Source of the DNA: Nocardioides sp. PD653-B2
GTDB lineage: Bacteria; Actinomycetota; Actinomycetes; Propionibacteriales; Nocardioidaceae
NCBI RefSeq assembly: GCF_002117935.1
Contig: NZ_BDJE01000037.1
Coordinates: 1 to 64,000 of the forward strand
Direction: 5' to 3'
Length of the DNA stretch: 64,000 nucleotides
In this document: in pieces, positions 17,756 to 27,653 of the stretch
How the letters are laid out: every line of letters starts with the position of its first letter
Position numbering within the stretch: position 1 is the first letter of the stretch
The notes under the pieces: model-generated
What the model saw: the letters and a program-made list of their open reading frames with translations, nothing else
What the model was told of the DNA's origin: nothing
Database searches by the model: none
Made by a program: the position numbers and the translations under genes

Positions 17756-17773
17756 GGTTAATGATCGCTAACC
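17756..17773. promoter_or_regulatory. 18-bp operator-like inverted repeat, carboxylase operon promoter
   Basis: ggttaatgatcgctaacc: the same ggtta-N8-taacc architecture as at the TetR gene. Its right half plus the next t forms the -10 TAACCT (17769-17774), 6 nt before the GTG at 17781. A bound TetR dimer would therefore cover the promoter. Confidence 0.75.
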
Positions 17774-17780
17774 TGACCGG

Positions 17781-19300
<1,520 letters not shown>

Positions 19301-19301
<1 letters not shown>

Positions 19302-21196
19302 TGCGGACCCTGCTGATCGCCAACCGCGGCGAGATCGCCCTGCGCGTGATGCGCACGGCCCGGGCCATGGGCATCCGCACCGTCGCGATCTTCTCCGACC
19401 TCGACGCCGACGCCCCGCACGTGCGCGCGGCCGACGACGCGGTCCGGGTCGAGAGCTACCTCGACATCGACGCGGTGGTCGCCGCCGCGGTCGGCGTGGG
19501 CGCCGACGCGATCCACCCCGGCTACGGCTTCCTCTCCGAGCGGGCCGAGTTCGCGCGCGCCGTCGTGGCCGCCGGGATCGTCTTCGTCGGCCCGTCCGCC
19601 GACGTCATGGACAAGATGGGCCGCAAGGACGCCGCCCGCGAGATCGCCGTGGCGGCGGGCGTGCCGGTCGTGCCGCGTGGCGAGGATGCCGGCTTCCCGG
19701 TGCTGGTCAAGGCGGCCGCCGGGGGCGGCGGCAAGGGGATGCGGATCGTCCGCTCGGCCGAGGAGTACGACGACGCCGTCGCCGCGGCGAAGCGCGAGGC
19801 GCTGTCCGCCTTCGGCGACGACACCATCCTGGTCGAGAAGTACGTCGAGCACGGCCGCCACATCGAGGTGCAGGTCCTCGCCGACAGCCACGGCAACGTC
19901 ATCCACCTCTACGAGCGTGACTGCTCCACCCAGCGCCGCCACCAGAAGGTGCTCGAGGAGGCGCCCGCCCCCACGATCGACCTGGGCGTGCGTCGGAGGG
20001 TGACCAAGGCCGCCGTCGACCTGGCCCGCGAGGTCGAGTACGTCAACGCAGGCACCGTCGAGTTCCTCCTCGACACCGACACCGACGAGGTCTACTTCCT
20101 GGAGATGAACACCCGGCTCCAGGTCGAGCACCCGGTCACGGAGATGATCACCGGCCTCGACCTCGTCGAGCTCCAGCTCCGCGTCGCCGCCGGCGAGCCG
20201 CTGCCGATCAGCCAGGCCGACGTCACCGTCCGCGGCCACGCCATCGAGGCCCGCGTGTACGCCGAGGACTCGTTCGGCGGCTTCCTGCCGCAGGCCGGCA
20301 CGACCTCGATCGTGCGGTGGCCGGGTCTCGATACGCTCGCTGGCGCTCGCTACTCGACCACCGACGGCACCAGGGTGGACCACGCACTGGAGCCCGGGCA
20401 GGTCGTCAGCACGTCGTACGACCCGATGCTCGGCAAGATCGTCGTGCACGGACCCGATCGCGAGGCGGCCCGTCGCGCGCTGGTCGCCGCGCTGGACGAC
20501 ACCGCGATCCTCGGGCTGACCACCAACGTCGGCTTCCTGCGCGCACTCGCCGCGAGCGACGAGTTCCGCGACGCGACCATCGACACCGCCTGGCTCGACA
20601 CCGCCACGGTCGAGAAGCCCGACGACGAGCTGCCCCGGATCTTCGCGGCCTGGGTCAGCGCGATGCTCACCGCGGTGCAGGACTCGGGTCACCCGTTCCA
20701 GTCCGACGGCTGGCGCTCGGCCGGCGACCCCGCGCCGACCATCGTCGAGCTCGACCGGCCGGTCGTCGTCGACCGCGCCCGCAGCACCGTCGACGGCGTC
20801 GCCGTCCGCCAGCACTCCGCGGCAGACCACGTGCTCGTCCTGACCGTCGACGGCCACCGCCACCAGGCCGTCGTCAACGTGCAGCCGCACGTCGCCGAGG
20901 TCTCCTTCCGCGGCCAGCGCTTCGTCTTCGAGCGCCCCGACGTCTTCGGCGACCACGCCGCCGAGGTCGGCGACGGCGCGATCGCCTCGCCGATGCCCGG
21001 CACCGTCCTCGACGTCCGCGTCGAGGCCGGCCAGGCGGTCGCTGCCGGCGACGTGCTCGGCGTCGTCGAGGCGATGAAGATGGAGCTGAGCCTCAAGGCG
21101 CCGTTCGCCGGCACCGTCACCGAGGTGCACGCCGTCGCCGGCAGTCAGGTGGCGCTCGGCGCCCGGCTCTTCCTGGTGGAAGGAGAGGAGGACTGA
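19301..21196 (+). CDS. mccA: methylcrotonyl-CoA carboxylase, biotin carboxylase/carrier (alpha) subunit
   Basis: Fusion of biotin carboxylase and biotin carrier, 631 aa. ATP-grasp landmarks are visible: IANRGEIALRV at the N-terminus, the glycine-rich KAAAGGGGKGM, and EMNTRLQVEHPVTE. The carrier domain ends the protein with biotinyl lysine K593 in EAMKME. Residues about 342-354 are an extra 13-aa stretch encoded by a 39-bp repeat (20324-20362) between RWP and the RVDHALEPG segment that normally follows directly. The frame is intact, so the enzyme is probably active. It is coupled to mccB (TGATG) and to the lyase gene (TGATG at 21194-21198). Confidence 0.92.
20324..20362. repeat. 39-bp dispersed-type repeat inserted in frame inside mccA
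   Basis: Starts ggtctcgatacgctcgct and ends gctcgctactcgaccacc, with gctcgct twice around ggc. Read on the other strand it begins GGTGGTCGAGTAGCGAGC, a string I associate with intergenic repeats of Nocardioides-type genomes (from memory). Its length is 13 codons and it keeps the frame open. Confidence 0.65.
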
Positions 21197-22140
21197 TGCG
21201 TACGCCGACCGTGGTCCGGGCCGAGGGCCTGCCCGAGCGGGTGACGATCTACGAGGTCGGCCCGCGCGACGGCCTCCAGAACGAGAAGGCGCTCGTGCCG
21301 ACCGGGGTGAAGGCGGAGTTCGTCCAGCGCCTGGTCGCCGCGGGGCTCCCGATCGTCGAGGCCACCAGCTTCGTGCACCCGAGGTGGGTCCCCCAGCTCG
21401 CCGACGCCGCCGAGCTGATGGAGCTCCTCGGCGAGGCCGGTCGCGACTGCCCGGTGCTCGTGCCCAACGAGCGCGGCCTCGACCGCGCCCTCGAGCTCGG
21501 CGCCCGCCACATCGCGATCTTCGGCTCGGCCACCGAGACCTTCGCGCAGAAGAACCTCAACCGCAGCCTCGACGAGCAGTTCGCGATGTTCGAGCCGACC
21601 GTGCGCCGCGCCCGCGACGCCGGCCTCGACGTCCGCGCCTACGTCTCGATGTGCTTCGGCGACCCGTGGGAAGGCAGCGTGCCGGTCGACCAGGTCGTCA
21701 GCGTCGGCAAGCGGCTCTTCGACCTCGGGGCCAGCCAGCTCAGCCTCGGCGACACCATCGGCGTCGGCACCGCCGGGCACGTGACCGCGCTCGTGAGCGC
21801 CTTCGTCGAGGCCGGGATGGGCCTCGACCAGCTGGCCATGCACTTCCACGACACCTACGGGCAGGCGCTCGCCAACACGTACGCCGGGCTCCAGGCCGGC
21901 ATCACGACGTACGACGCCAGCGCCGGCGGCCTGGGTGGCTGCCCGTACGCGAAGAGCGCCACCGGCAACCTCGCCACCGAGGACCTGGTGTGGATGCTGC
22001 GCGGCCTCGGGATCGACACCGGGGTCGACCTCGACCAGGTCGTCGCGACCAGCGCCTGGATGGCCGGCCACCTCGGCCGGCCCAGTCCCTCGGCCGTCGT
22101 GCGAGCGCTCAGTGGGAGTACGGCAGAATCGAGCCCATGA
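21196..22140 (+). CDS. hmgL: hydroxymethylglutaryl-CoA lyase
   Basis: HMGL-like TIM-barrel enzyme of 314 aa splitting HMG-CoA into acetoacetate and acetyl-CoA, the last step of leucine breakdown. The metal/substrate motif is YEVGPRDGLQNE near the N-terminus. The metal histidines are in HFHDTYG, and the catalytic cysteine is C249 in the signature GLGGCPYAKSATGN. The ATG overlaps the mccA stop. Its own stop overlaps the sulfotransferase ATG (22137-22140), so the sulfotransferase genes are translationally attached to a catabolic operon. The dehydrogenase and hydratase steps of the pathway are not encoded in this window. Confidence 0.94.
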   Translation: MRTPTVVRAEGLPERVTIYEVGPRDGLQNEKALVPTGVKAEFVQRLVAAGLPIVEATSFVHPRWVPQLADAAELMELLGEAGRDCPVLVPNERGLDRALELGARHIAIFGSATETFAQKNLNRSLDEQFAMFEPTVRRARDAGLDVRAYVSMCFGDPWEGSVPVDQVVSVGKRLFDLGASQLSLGDTIGVGTAGHVTALVSAFVEAGMGLDQLAMHFHDTYGQALANTYAGLQAGITTYDASAGGLGGCPYAKSATGNLATEDLVWMLRGLGIDTGVDLDQVVATSAWMAGHLGRPSPSAVVRALSGSTAESSP

Positions 22141-23234
22141 GTCGCCAGGTCTACCTGCACATCGGTGCGCCGAAGACGGGGACGACCTACCTCCAGGACC
22201 GCCTCGCGGTGAACGCGAAGTCCCTGGCCGCCCACGACGTGCACTTCCCGACCGGCTCGCCGCTGGTCAGCCCCGGGCTCTTCCAGTTCCGCGCGGCGCT
22301 CGACCTGCTCGGCCAGGACTGGGGCGGCGCCCCGGGCCACGCGGAGGGCAGCTGGGAGGGCCTGGTCCGCAAGGTGCGACGCCGCTCCGGCACGGTGGTG
22401 GTCAGCCACGAGATCCTCGCGCCCGCGGCGCCCGGCCAGGTGGCCCGCGCGATGCGCGACCTCGCCGGCAGCGAGATCCACGTCGTCTACTCGGCCCGCG
22501 ACCTCGGCCGCCAGCTCCCGGCCGCCTGGCAGGAGAGCATCAAGCAGGGCCGGCGCTGGTCCTACGCGCGCTTCCTGGACCGCGTCGAGAAGCACCGCAC
22601 CTGGTTCTACCGCGCGTTCGACGTCCCGCGGGTCCTCGGCACCTGGGGTGCCGGGCTCCCCCCCGAGAACGTGCACGTCGTGACCGTCCCGCACACCACG
22701 GGCCGGGACCGGCACGGCGACCTGCTCTGGCTGCGGATGTGCGAGGTGCTCGGCATCGACCCCGACTGGGCCCCGCTCGACAGCGACCGCTCCAACCGCT
22801 CGCTCGGCGTCGCCGAGACGCAGGTGATCCGCCAGCTGAACCGGCGGATGGACCGCGCGGCCCGGCGCGAGTCGTCGTACGACGCCCTGATCCGCGACAT
22901 GCTCGCGCAGGGTGAGCTGGTCAAGCGCGAGTCCGCCGCCGTGAAGCTCCCCCCGGACCGCTTCGACTGGGCCGAGGAGCAGACGGAGCGGTGGATCGAG
23001 TGGATCGAGGGGAGCGGCGTGCACGTGGTCGGCGACCTCGAGGAGCTCCGGCCGGTCCGCCCGGCCGAGGGCGAGAGCTACCGCGACCCCGACCGGGTGA
23101 CGGCCAAGCGCCAGCTCAAGACCTCGCTCGACGCCCTGGCCGCGATGACACGGGAGGCCGCCCGACGGCCCGACCCCGAGCGGCAGCTGAGCACCCGGGT
23201 GCGCGCCCAGGCGCAGCGCCTGCGCGACCGGTGA
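22137..23234 (+). CDS. sulfotransferase-like protein 1
   Basis: Protein of 365 aa with the sulfotransferase nucleotide fold. The 5'-phosphosulfate loop is PKTGTTYL at residues 12-19, and the 3'-phosphate site is SARDLGRQL starting at S119. The usual substrate is PAPS, sulfating a carbohydrate or small molecule. The acceptor is unknown. The ATG overlaps the HMG-CoA lyase stop. A -10-like CAGAAT (22124-22129), 7 nt upstream, could give an additional leaderless internal transcript. It is the first of three related genes in a row, with close similarity to the protein at 24345. Confidence 0.82.
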   Translation: MSRQVYLHIGAPKTGTTYLQDRLAVNAKSLAAHDVHFPTGSPLVSPGLFQFRAALDLLGQDWGGAPGHAEGSWEGLVRKVRRRSGTVVVSHEILAPAAPGQVARAMRDLAGSEIHVVYSARDLGRQLPAAWQESIKQGRRWSYARFLDRVEKHRTWFYRAFDVPRVLGTWGAGLPPENVHVVTVPHTTGRDRHGDLLWLRMCEVLGIDPDWAPLDSDRSNRSLGVAETQVIRQLNRRMDRAARRESSYDALIRDMLAQGELVKRESAAVKLPPDRFDWAEEQTERWIEWIEGSGVHVVGDLEELRPVRPAEGESYRDPDRVTAKRQLKTSLDALAAMTREAARRPDPERQLSTRVRAQAQRLRDR

Positions 23235-23241
23235 CCGGCCG

Positions 23242-24348
23242 GTGACGCCCCGGTCCGAGGAGGACACGCCCGGCGTACGCCGGGCCTGGGGCTGGGTCGC
23301 CCACCTCCTCGACGGGGGTACGACGCCGTGGCGCGACTGGAAGGGGGAGGGGCCCTCGCGCGGCCGGGTGCTGCCCGGCGCCCAGCAGCTGGAGCTGCTC
23401 CGCCGCCTCAACCTGGCCGGACCGCCCTCGCCGGCCCTGGCGACCCGGGTGGTCGAGGCCAGCGCCCCGGGGCGGGGTCGCCCCGACCTCGAGCTCGCCG
23501 GGGCGGTCGACCCGCTCGCGTTCGGGCCGCCGCCCGTCGACCCCGCCGACCTGCCCGACGACGAGCTGCTCCGGGTGGCCGCGGGCATCCTCGCCGACGA
23601 CGTCGTCGCGGCCGGGCTCCCCGACCCGCCGCGGGCCGCCACCCGGCGGCCGTGGGCGCGCCGCTACCGCCTGGTCGGCGACGCGCTGCTCGCCGACCCG
23701 GTCCGCGCCGAGCTGGTCGCCCGCGGCCGCCCGCCCGGCGGGCGCGGGTCGGTGATCCTGGTGCTCGGCACCGACCTCGGCCAGATGCTCGCCCACGCGT
23801 GGACCGCGCGCAGCCTGGCCGAGGGCGGCCCCGGCTGGCGCGACTGGCTCGACCCGCTGGCCCGCCACCGCACGCTGCCGCCGCGCATCGACCTGGTGCG
23901 CGCGGCCCGGGCCTGGAGCGACCGGGTCGGGCCCGAGCGGGTCCGGATCGTGCTCGACCCCACCGAGATCCCGCGCCTGGTCGGCGTGCGCCGGCCGCTC
24001 CCCGGGCCGCCCGAGATCTCGGCGGACGCGGTCGACCTGGCCCGCCGGGTCGGGCAGGTGCTCGGCCTGCTGGCCGTGCCGCCGCGTCGGCGCGCGCTGC
24101 TCCACGAGACGCTGCTCCCGCGGCTGGTCGCCGCCGGCGGTCCGCAGCTCGTCGTCCCCGACGAGCACGCCGACTGGGTGCACACCCGGGCGGTGCGGAT
24201 GCGCGACGCGCTGCTGCGCGCTGGATACCCTGTGCACGGCGACCCGGACAGCCTGCTGCCCGTCGGTCGCAGCGGCGCGTCCGAGCCGTCGGACGCCGGG
24301 GCCCTGGCGCTGGCGATGCGCCTCGTGCTGGAGGAGGGTCGGTCGTGA
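23242..24348 (+). CDS. degenerate sulfotransferase-like protein without the PAPS loop
   Basis: Protein of 368 aa that at first sight is unrecognisable. The C-terminal 200 residues line up by eye with both flanking sulfotransferases: VLGTDLGQML (174-183) against the SARDLGRQL segment, DWLDPLARHR against the FLDRVEKHR segment, and the end AGYPVHGDPDSLLPV against the VHVVGDLEELRPV segment. The PKTGT loop is absent, and the 3'-phosphate arginine is replaced by T177, so sulfate transfer is unlikely. The N-terminal 150 residues are Pro/Ala/Arg-rich and unassigned. GTG start 7 nt after the previous stop; its own stop overlaps the next GTG. Perhaps a pseudoenzyme partner. Homology is my own visual alignment. 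Confidence 0.6.
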   Translation: MTPRSEEDTPGVRRAWGWVAHLLDGGTTPWRDWKGEGPSRGRVLPGAQQLELLRRLNLAGPPSPALATRVVEASAPGRGRPDLELAGAVDPLAFGPPPVDPADLPDDELLRVAAGILADDVVAAGLPDPPRAATRRPWARRYRLVGDALLADPVRAELVARGRPPGGRGSVILVLGTDLGQMLAHAWTARSLAEGGPGWRDWLDPLARHRTLPPRIDLVRAARAWSDRVGPERVRIVLDPTEIPRLVGVRRPLPGPPEISADAVDLARRVGQVLGLLAVPPRRRALLHETLLPRLVAAGGPQLVVPDEHADWVHTRAVRMRDALLRAGYPVHGDPDSLLPVGRSGASEPSDAGALALAMRLVLEEGRS

Positions 24349-25559
24349 GCAAGCGGGTCCTCCTGCACGTCGGCACCCCCAAGACCGGCACGTCGTACCT
24401 GCAGGACGTGCTCTACCGCAACCGCCGGCTGCTCGCCTCCGCCGACATCCTCTACGCCGCGGACCGCTTCGACGCACACTTCCTCGCCGCGCTCGACCTG
24501 ATGAAGCTGCCGTGGGGCGGCCTCGAGACCGAGGCCGTCGGCGCATGGGACAGCCTCGCGGCGAAGGTCCGCGACCACCACGGCACGGCCGTCATCAGCC
24601 ACGAGATCCTCGCGACCGCGTCGCGCTCCCAGGCCGGCCGGGCGCTCGAGTCGCTCGGCCACGGCTCGGGCACCGAGATCCACGTCGTCGTGTCGGCGCG
24701 CGACCTGGTGCGGCAGATCCCCGCGGAGTGGCAGGAGAACGTCAAGCACCGCCAGGCACTGACGTACGGCGCGTTCCTCGACCAGATCCAGGACCCCGAG
24801 CGCAAGAGCCGGATCGCGACCTGGTTCTGGGGTGTGCAGGAGCTGCCCGACATCCTCAACCGCTGGGGCCACGACCTGCCTCCCGGGCACATCCACATCG
24901 TCACCGTGCCGCCCGCGGGCGGCCCGCGACAGTTGCTGTGGAAGCGGTTCAGCGTCGCCTTCGGGCTCGACGGCCTCGACCTCGACCTCGAGGCGGAGCG
25001 CGCCAACCCGTCGCTCGGGGCACCCGAGACGGCGCTGCTGCGGCGGATCAACCGCGCCGCCAACCGCGAGCTGGCGCCCGCCGACTACCGCCCACTGGTC
25101 CGCGAGCTGCTCGCCCACCAGACCCTCTCCCGACGGTCGCGCTCGCCCCGGCTGGCGCTGCCGCCCGACGTGCACCCGTGGACCCAGCAGGTCACCGGCT
25201 CCTGGATCGCCGAGATCGAGCAGCGCGGCTACGACGTCGTCGGCGACCTCCACGACCTGCTCGGGCAGCCGCCCGTCGAGAAGTACGCCGACCCCGACCA
25301 CCCGGTCGAGCGGCAGGTGTCGGCCGCGGCCGTCGACGCGATCAAGGCGCTGCTCCTCGAGAGCGCGCGCCTGCGCCAGTCGGAGGACCGGCTGCGTCAC
25401 GAGCTGCACGAGACCCAGGTCGCGCTCGAGCGCTCCTACCTGCGCCCGACGTACCGCTGGCGCGAGAAGGCCGTCCGCAGGCTCACGGCCAGCGGGGCCG
25501 GACGAGGCCTGCTGAAGGCCTACCGCCGCGCCCGCGGCCGCAGCTCGCGACCCGCGTAG
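24345..25559 (+). CDS. sulfotransferase-like protein 2 with C-terminal extension
   Basis: Protein of 404 aa paralogous to the one at 22137. The PAPS loop is PKTGTSYL at 12-19, the 3'-phosphate site is SARDLVRQI from S117, and EWQENVKHR follows. Unlike copy 1 it has a tail of about 60 residues with a helical ESARLRQSEDRLRHEL stretch (likely coiled coil) and a basic end. Start GTG overlaps the previous stop as GTGA (24345-24348). The last 40 bp overlap the 3' end of the oppositely oriented EcsC gene, so transcripts of the two genes would be antisense there. Confidence 0.8.
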   Translation: MSKRVLLHVGTPKTGTSYLQDVLYRNRRLLASADILYAADRFDAHFLAALDLMKLPWGGLETEAVGAWDSLAAKVRDHHGTAVISHEILATASRSQAGRALESLGHGSGTEIHVVVSARDLVRQIPAEWQENVKHRQALTYGAFLDQIQDPERKSRIATWFWGVQELPDILNRWGHDLPPGHIHIVTVPPAGGPRQLLWKRFSVAFGLDGLDLDLEAERANPSLGAPETALLRRINRAANRELAPADYRPLVRELLAHQTLSRRSRSPRLALPPDVHPWTQQVTGSWIAEIEQRGYDVVGDLHDLLGQPPVEKYADPDHPVERQVSAAAVDAIKALLLESARLRQSEDRLRHELHETQVALERSYLRPTYRWREKAVRRLTASGAGRGLLKAYRRARGRSSRPA

Positions 25560-26212
25560 CGACCGACGCGCCAGGTGTCGAAGCCGTCGATGCCCATCCC
25601 GAACGCGCCGCCGACGATGGGCACCCGCCGGCCGATGGTGATCGCGAGGCGCTTGCCGCCGGCCTGGGTGATCAGGTCGGACGCGACCTCCGCGGACAGC
25701 ACCTGGTCGAGCTGGGGGTCGTGGACCGGCGCGGTGGCGATCGCCATCGGCGGCGCCGGGAGCAGCTTGCGCTTGATCAGCGAGTCGACCTGGTCGCCGC
25801 CGAGCATGCAGGCCAGGATCGCGTTGCGGACCCGGGGGTCCTCCAGGTCGTAACCGCGCAAATGCGCGATTCCGGCGACCATCCGCGCCTGGATCAGCGC
25901 CAGCCCGGTGATGTTCGCGGGGATCGTGACGACCGAGGTCAGCACGCCGCCGAGCCCGTTGACCAGACCCTGCGCGCCGGCGTAGCGGACGTGGTTCTCG
26001 ATCACCTCGTGGACGCCGCGCTCGACGTCACCCTGCTGCTCGCGCAGCTGCTTGTCGGCCGCCTCGGCCGCCGGCGGCAGCGGGCCGATGCCGTGGATCG
26101 CGCGGTGCAGCGCCTCGCGCACGAACGAGTGGGTCAGCTGGGGGGCGAGGTGCGGGGCGCGGGTCGCTACCTGCTTGCCCACGATCTGGCTGCCGATGCC
26201 CTTCGCGCTCAT
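25520..26212 (-). CDS. EcsC family protein
   Basis: Protein of about 230 aa of the EcsC family, named after a Bacillus gene next to an ABC exporter. Biochemical function is unknown. A central glycine-rich hydrophobic region is visible (NGLGGVLTSVVTIPANITGLALIQARMV split by short breaks), and another near the C-terminus (VPIVGGAFGMGIDG), suggesting membrane association. The start at 26212 (MSAKGIG) was preferred over one 25 codons upstream, which would run through the Aat promoter. The 3' end overlaps the sulfotransferase gene by 40 bp in antiparallel orientation. No ABC exporter is adjacent. Confidence 0.82.
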   Translation of the reverse strand: MSAKGIGSQIVGKQVATRAPHLAPQLTHSFVREALHRAIHGIGPLPPAAEAADKQLREQQGDVERGVHEVIENHVRYAGAQGLVNGLGGVLTSVVTIPANITGLALIQARMVAGIAHLRGYDLEDPRVRNAILACMLGGDQVDSLIKRKLLPAPPMAIATAPVHDPQLDQVLSAEVASDLITQAGGKRLAITIGRRVPIVGGAFGMGIDGFDTWRVGRYAGRELRPRARR

Positions 26213-26240
26213 GCGTCGATCGTACGGATACCGTCGTGAC

Positions 26241-26924
26241 GTGCCCGTCGAGCCGCCGCCGTCACCCTGGTCGTTCGGCGACCCCACGAGGTACGACGCG
26301 CTCGACGACCTGGTCGCGATCGGCGCCGACCTGGAGCCCGGGACGCTGCTGGAGGCCTACCGGCGCGGGCTCTTCCCGATGCCGTCCGGGTCGCCGGGCG
26401 ACCCGATGTACTGGTTCTGCCCGGTCCGTCGCGGCGTGATCCCGCTGGACGGTCTGGTGGTGTCGAAGTCGCTGCGCCGGTCGGTGCGGGACTTCGAGAT
26501 CCGGGTCGACACGGCGTTCGCGGAGGTCGTCGACGCCTGCGCGGACCCACGGCGGGAGTCGGGCTGGATCGACGCCGACGTGCGGGCGGCGTACCTGCGC
26601 CTCCACGAGCTCGGCTGGGCGCACTCGGTCGAGGCCTGGCGCGACGGCCGGCTGGTCGGGGGGCTGTACGGCGTCGCGATCGGCGGGCTGTTCGCCGGGG
26701 AGTCGATGTTCCACCGGGTCCGGGACGCCTCGAAGGTGGCGCTGGTCGGCCTCGTCGAGGGCCTCCGCGACGAGCACGCGGCCGACCGCCTCGTCGACGT
26801 GCAGTGGCTGACGCCGCACCTCGCGACGCTCGGCGCGGTCGAGATCCCGCGCGCGACGTACCTGCGTCGCCTGACGCGCGCGCTGCGCGTGCAGACACCC
26901 GCGCTGTTCACCCTCGACGGGTGA
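26241..26924 (+). CDS. aat: leucyl/phenylalanyl-tRNA--protein transferase
   Basis: Enzyme of 227 aa that adds Leu or Phe from tRNA to N-terminal Lys/Arg of proteins, marking them for Clp degradation (N-degron pathway). Family motifs are plain: YRRGLFPMP near the N-terminus, WFCPVRRGVIPLDGL, GLYGVAIGGLFAGESMFHR, and DVQWLTPHLATLGAVEIPR. The GTG start follows TACCGT (26229-26234) by 6 nt, a leaderless layout. A 16-bp GC palindrome follows the stop at 26933-26948. Length is close to the family norm. Confidence 0.95.
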   Translation: MPVEPPPSPWSFGDPTRYDALDDLVAIGADLEPGTLLEAYRRGLFPMPSGSPGDPMYWFCPVRRGVIPLDGLVVSKSLRRSVRDFEIRVDTAFAEVVDACADPRRESGWIDADVRAAYLRLHELGWAHSVEAWRDGRLVGGLYGVAIGGLFAGESMFHRVRDASKVALVGLVEGLRDEHAADRLVDVQWLTPHLATLGAVEIPRATYLRRLTRALRVQTPALFTLDG

Positions 26925-26932
26925 GCATGGAC

Positions 26933-26948
26933 CCGGCGCCGGCGCCGG
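26933..26948 (+). terminator. GC palindrome after aat
   Basis: Perfect 16-bp palindrome built of three ggcgcc-type steps, 9 bp beyond the stop codon. It could act as a U-less terminator; as a 16-bp perfect palindrome it has no free loop beyond mispaired bases. Confidence 0.35.
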
Positions 26949-26990
26949 TGGCAGGGTGAGGCGGACGGGCCACGACCGAGGGAGCGGACC

Positions 26991-27551
26991 ATGAGAGCTG
27001 GAGTGATGATCGCCGCGACGGCGCTGGTGATCGGCGGGCTGACCGGATGCAGCGGCGACAGCGGCGGGTCGAGCGCTCCCGACGACGCGTCGACGAAGGA
27101 CTTCTGCGCGGCCTTCAACGGCTTCTACGACAAGGTCGTCGCGCAGGCCACCGACGCCGACTCCGCCGCCATGATCACCGCGCTCAAGGAGTGGGCCGCC
27201 GACATCGAGGACGTGGGCACCCCGAGCGAGATGCCGGACGACGCCCGCCACGGCTTCGAGCTCTTCGTCGCGGCCGCCGACGACATCGACGACGACGCCA
27301 CCCTCGCGGACCTCCAGAACATCGGGGACGACCTCAGCGACGCGGACCAGGAGGACGGCCAGGCGTTCAGCGACTGGACGACCGAGCACTGCCCGCTCGA
27401 CCTCCCCGGGCTGCCGGACGCCTCGGATCTGCCCAGCGACCTGCCCAGCGACCTGCCCAGCGATCTCTCCGACCTCCCGTCGGACCTGCCGACCGACCCG
27501 AGCGAGCTCGCGTCGATGCTGAGCGAGCTGACCGCCAGCACCGGGAGCTAG
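26991..27551 (+). CDS. secreted lipoprotein of unknown function
   Basis: Protein of 186 aa with a type II signal peptide. The lipobox is LTGC with C20 as lipidation site, followed by a short Ser/Gly spacer. The mature part is acidic and helical with two cysteines (FCAAF, EHCPL) that may pair. The C-terminal region holds repeated DLPS units (DLPSDLPSDLPSDLSDLPSDLP), a flexible acidic linker. A GGGAG Shine-Dalgarno lies 7 nt before the ATG. Function unknown. Confidence 0.72.
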   Translation: MRAGVMIAATALVIGGLTGCSGDSGGSSAPDDASTKDFCAAFNGFYDKVVAQATDADSAAMITALKEWAADIEDVGTPSEMPDDARHGFELFVAAADDIDDDATLADLQNIGDDLSDADQEDGQAFSDWTTEHCPLDLPGLPDASDLPSDLPSDLPSDLSDLPSDLPTDPSELASMLSELTASTGS

Positions 27552-27568
27552 ACCGGTGAGTGCACACA

Positions 27569-27599
27569 TTGTCCGCGTACCGGCCGGTGGCGCTAGCGT
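27569..27599 (+). promoter_or_regulatory. promoter of the collagen-like gene
   Basis: TTGTCC (27569-27574) and TAGCGT (27594-27599), spacer 19 bp. Transcription would start near 27606 and give a 5' leader of about 48 nt. Confidence 0.5.
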
Positions 27600-27608
27600 T
27601 CCCTCGCT

Positions 27609-27639
27609 GACTCGGCGGCTTGCCGAGAGCCACCGAGTC
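27609..27639 (+). promoter_or_regulatory. stem-loop in the 5' leader of the collagen-like gene
   Basis: Arms gactcgg and ccgagtc enclose an inner cgg-cttg-ccg stem. It ends right before the GGAGG Shine-Dalgarno (27640-27644), so folding could influence initiation or mRNA stability. Confidence 0.45.
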
Positions 27640-27653
27640 GGAGGGGAACCACC

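Noticed and set aside
22137..25559. Secondary-metabolite cluster
   Set aside because: No NRPS, PKS, terpene or tailoring genes beyond the sulfotransferases, and the neighbours are primary metabolism.
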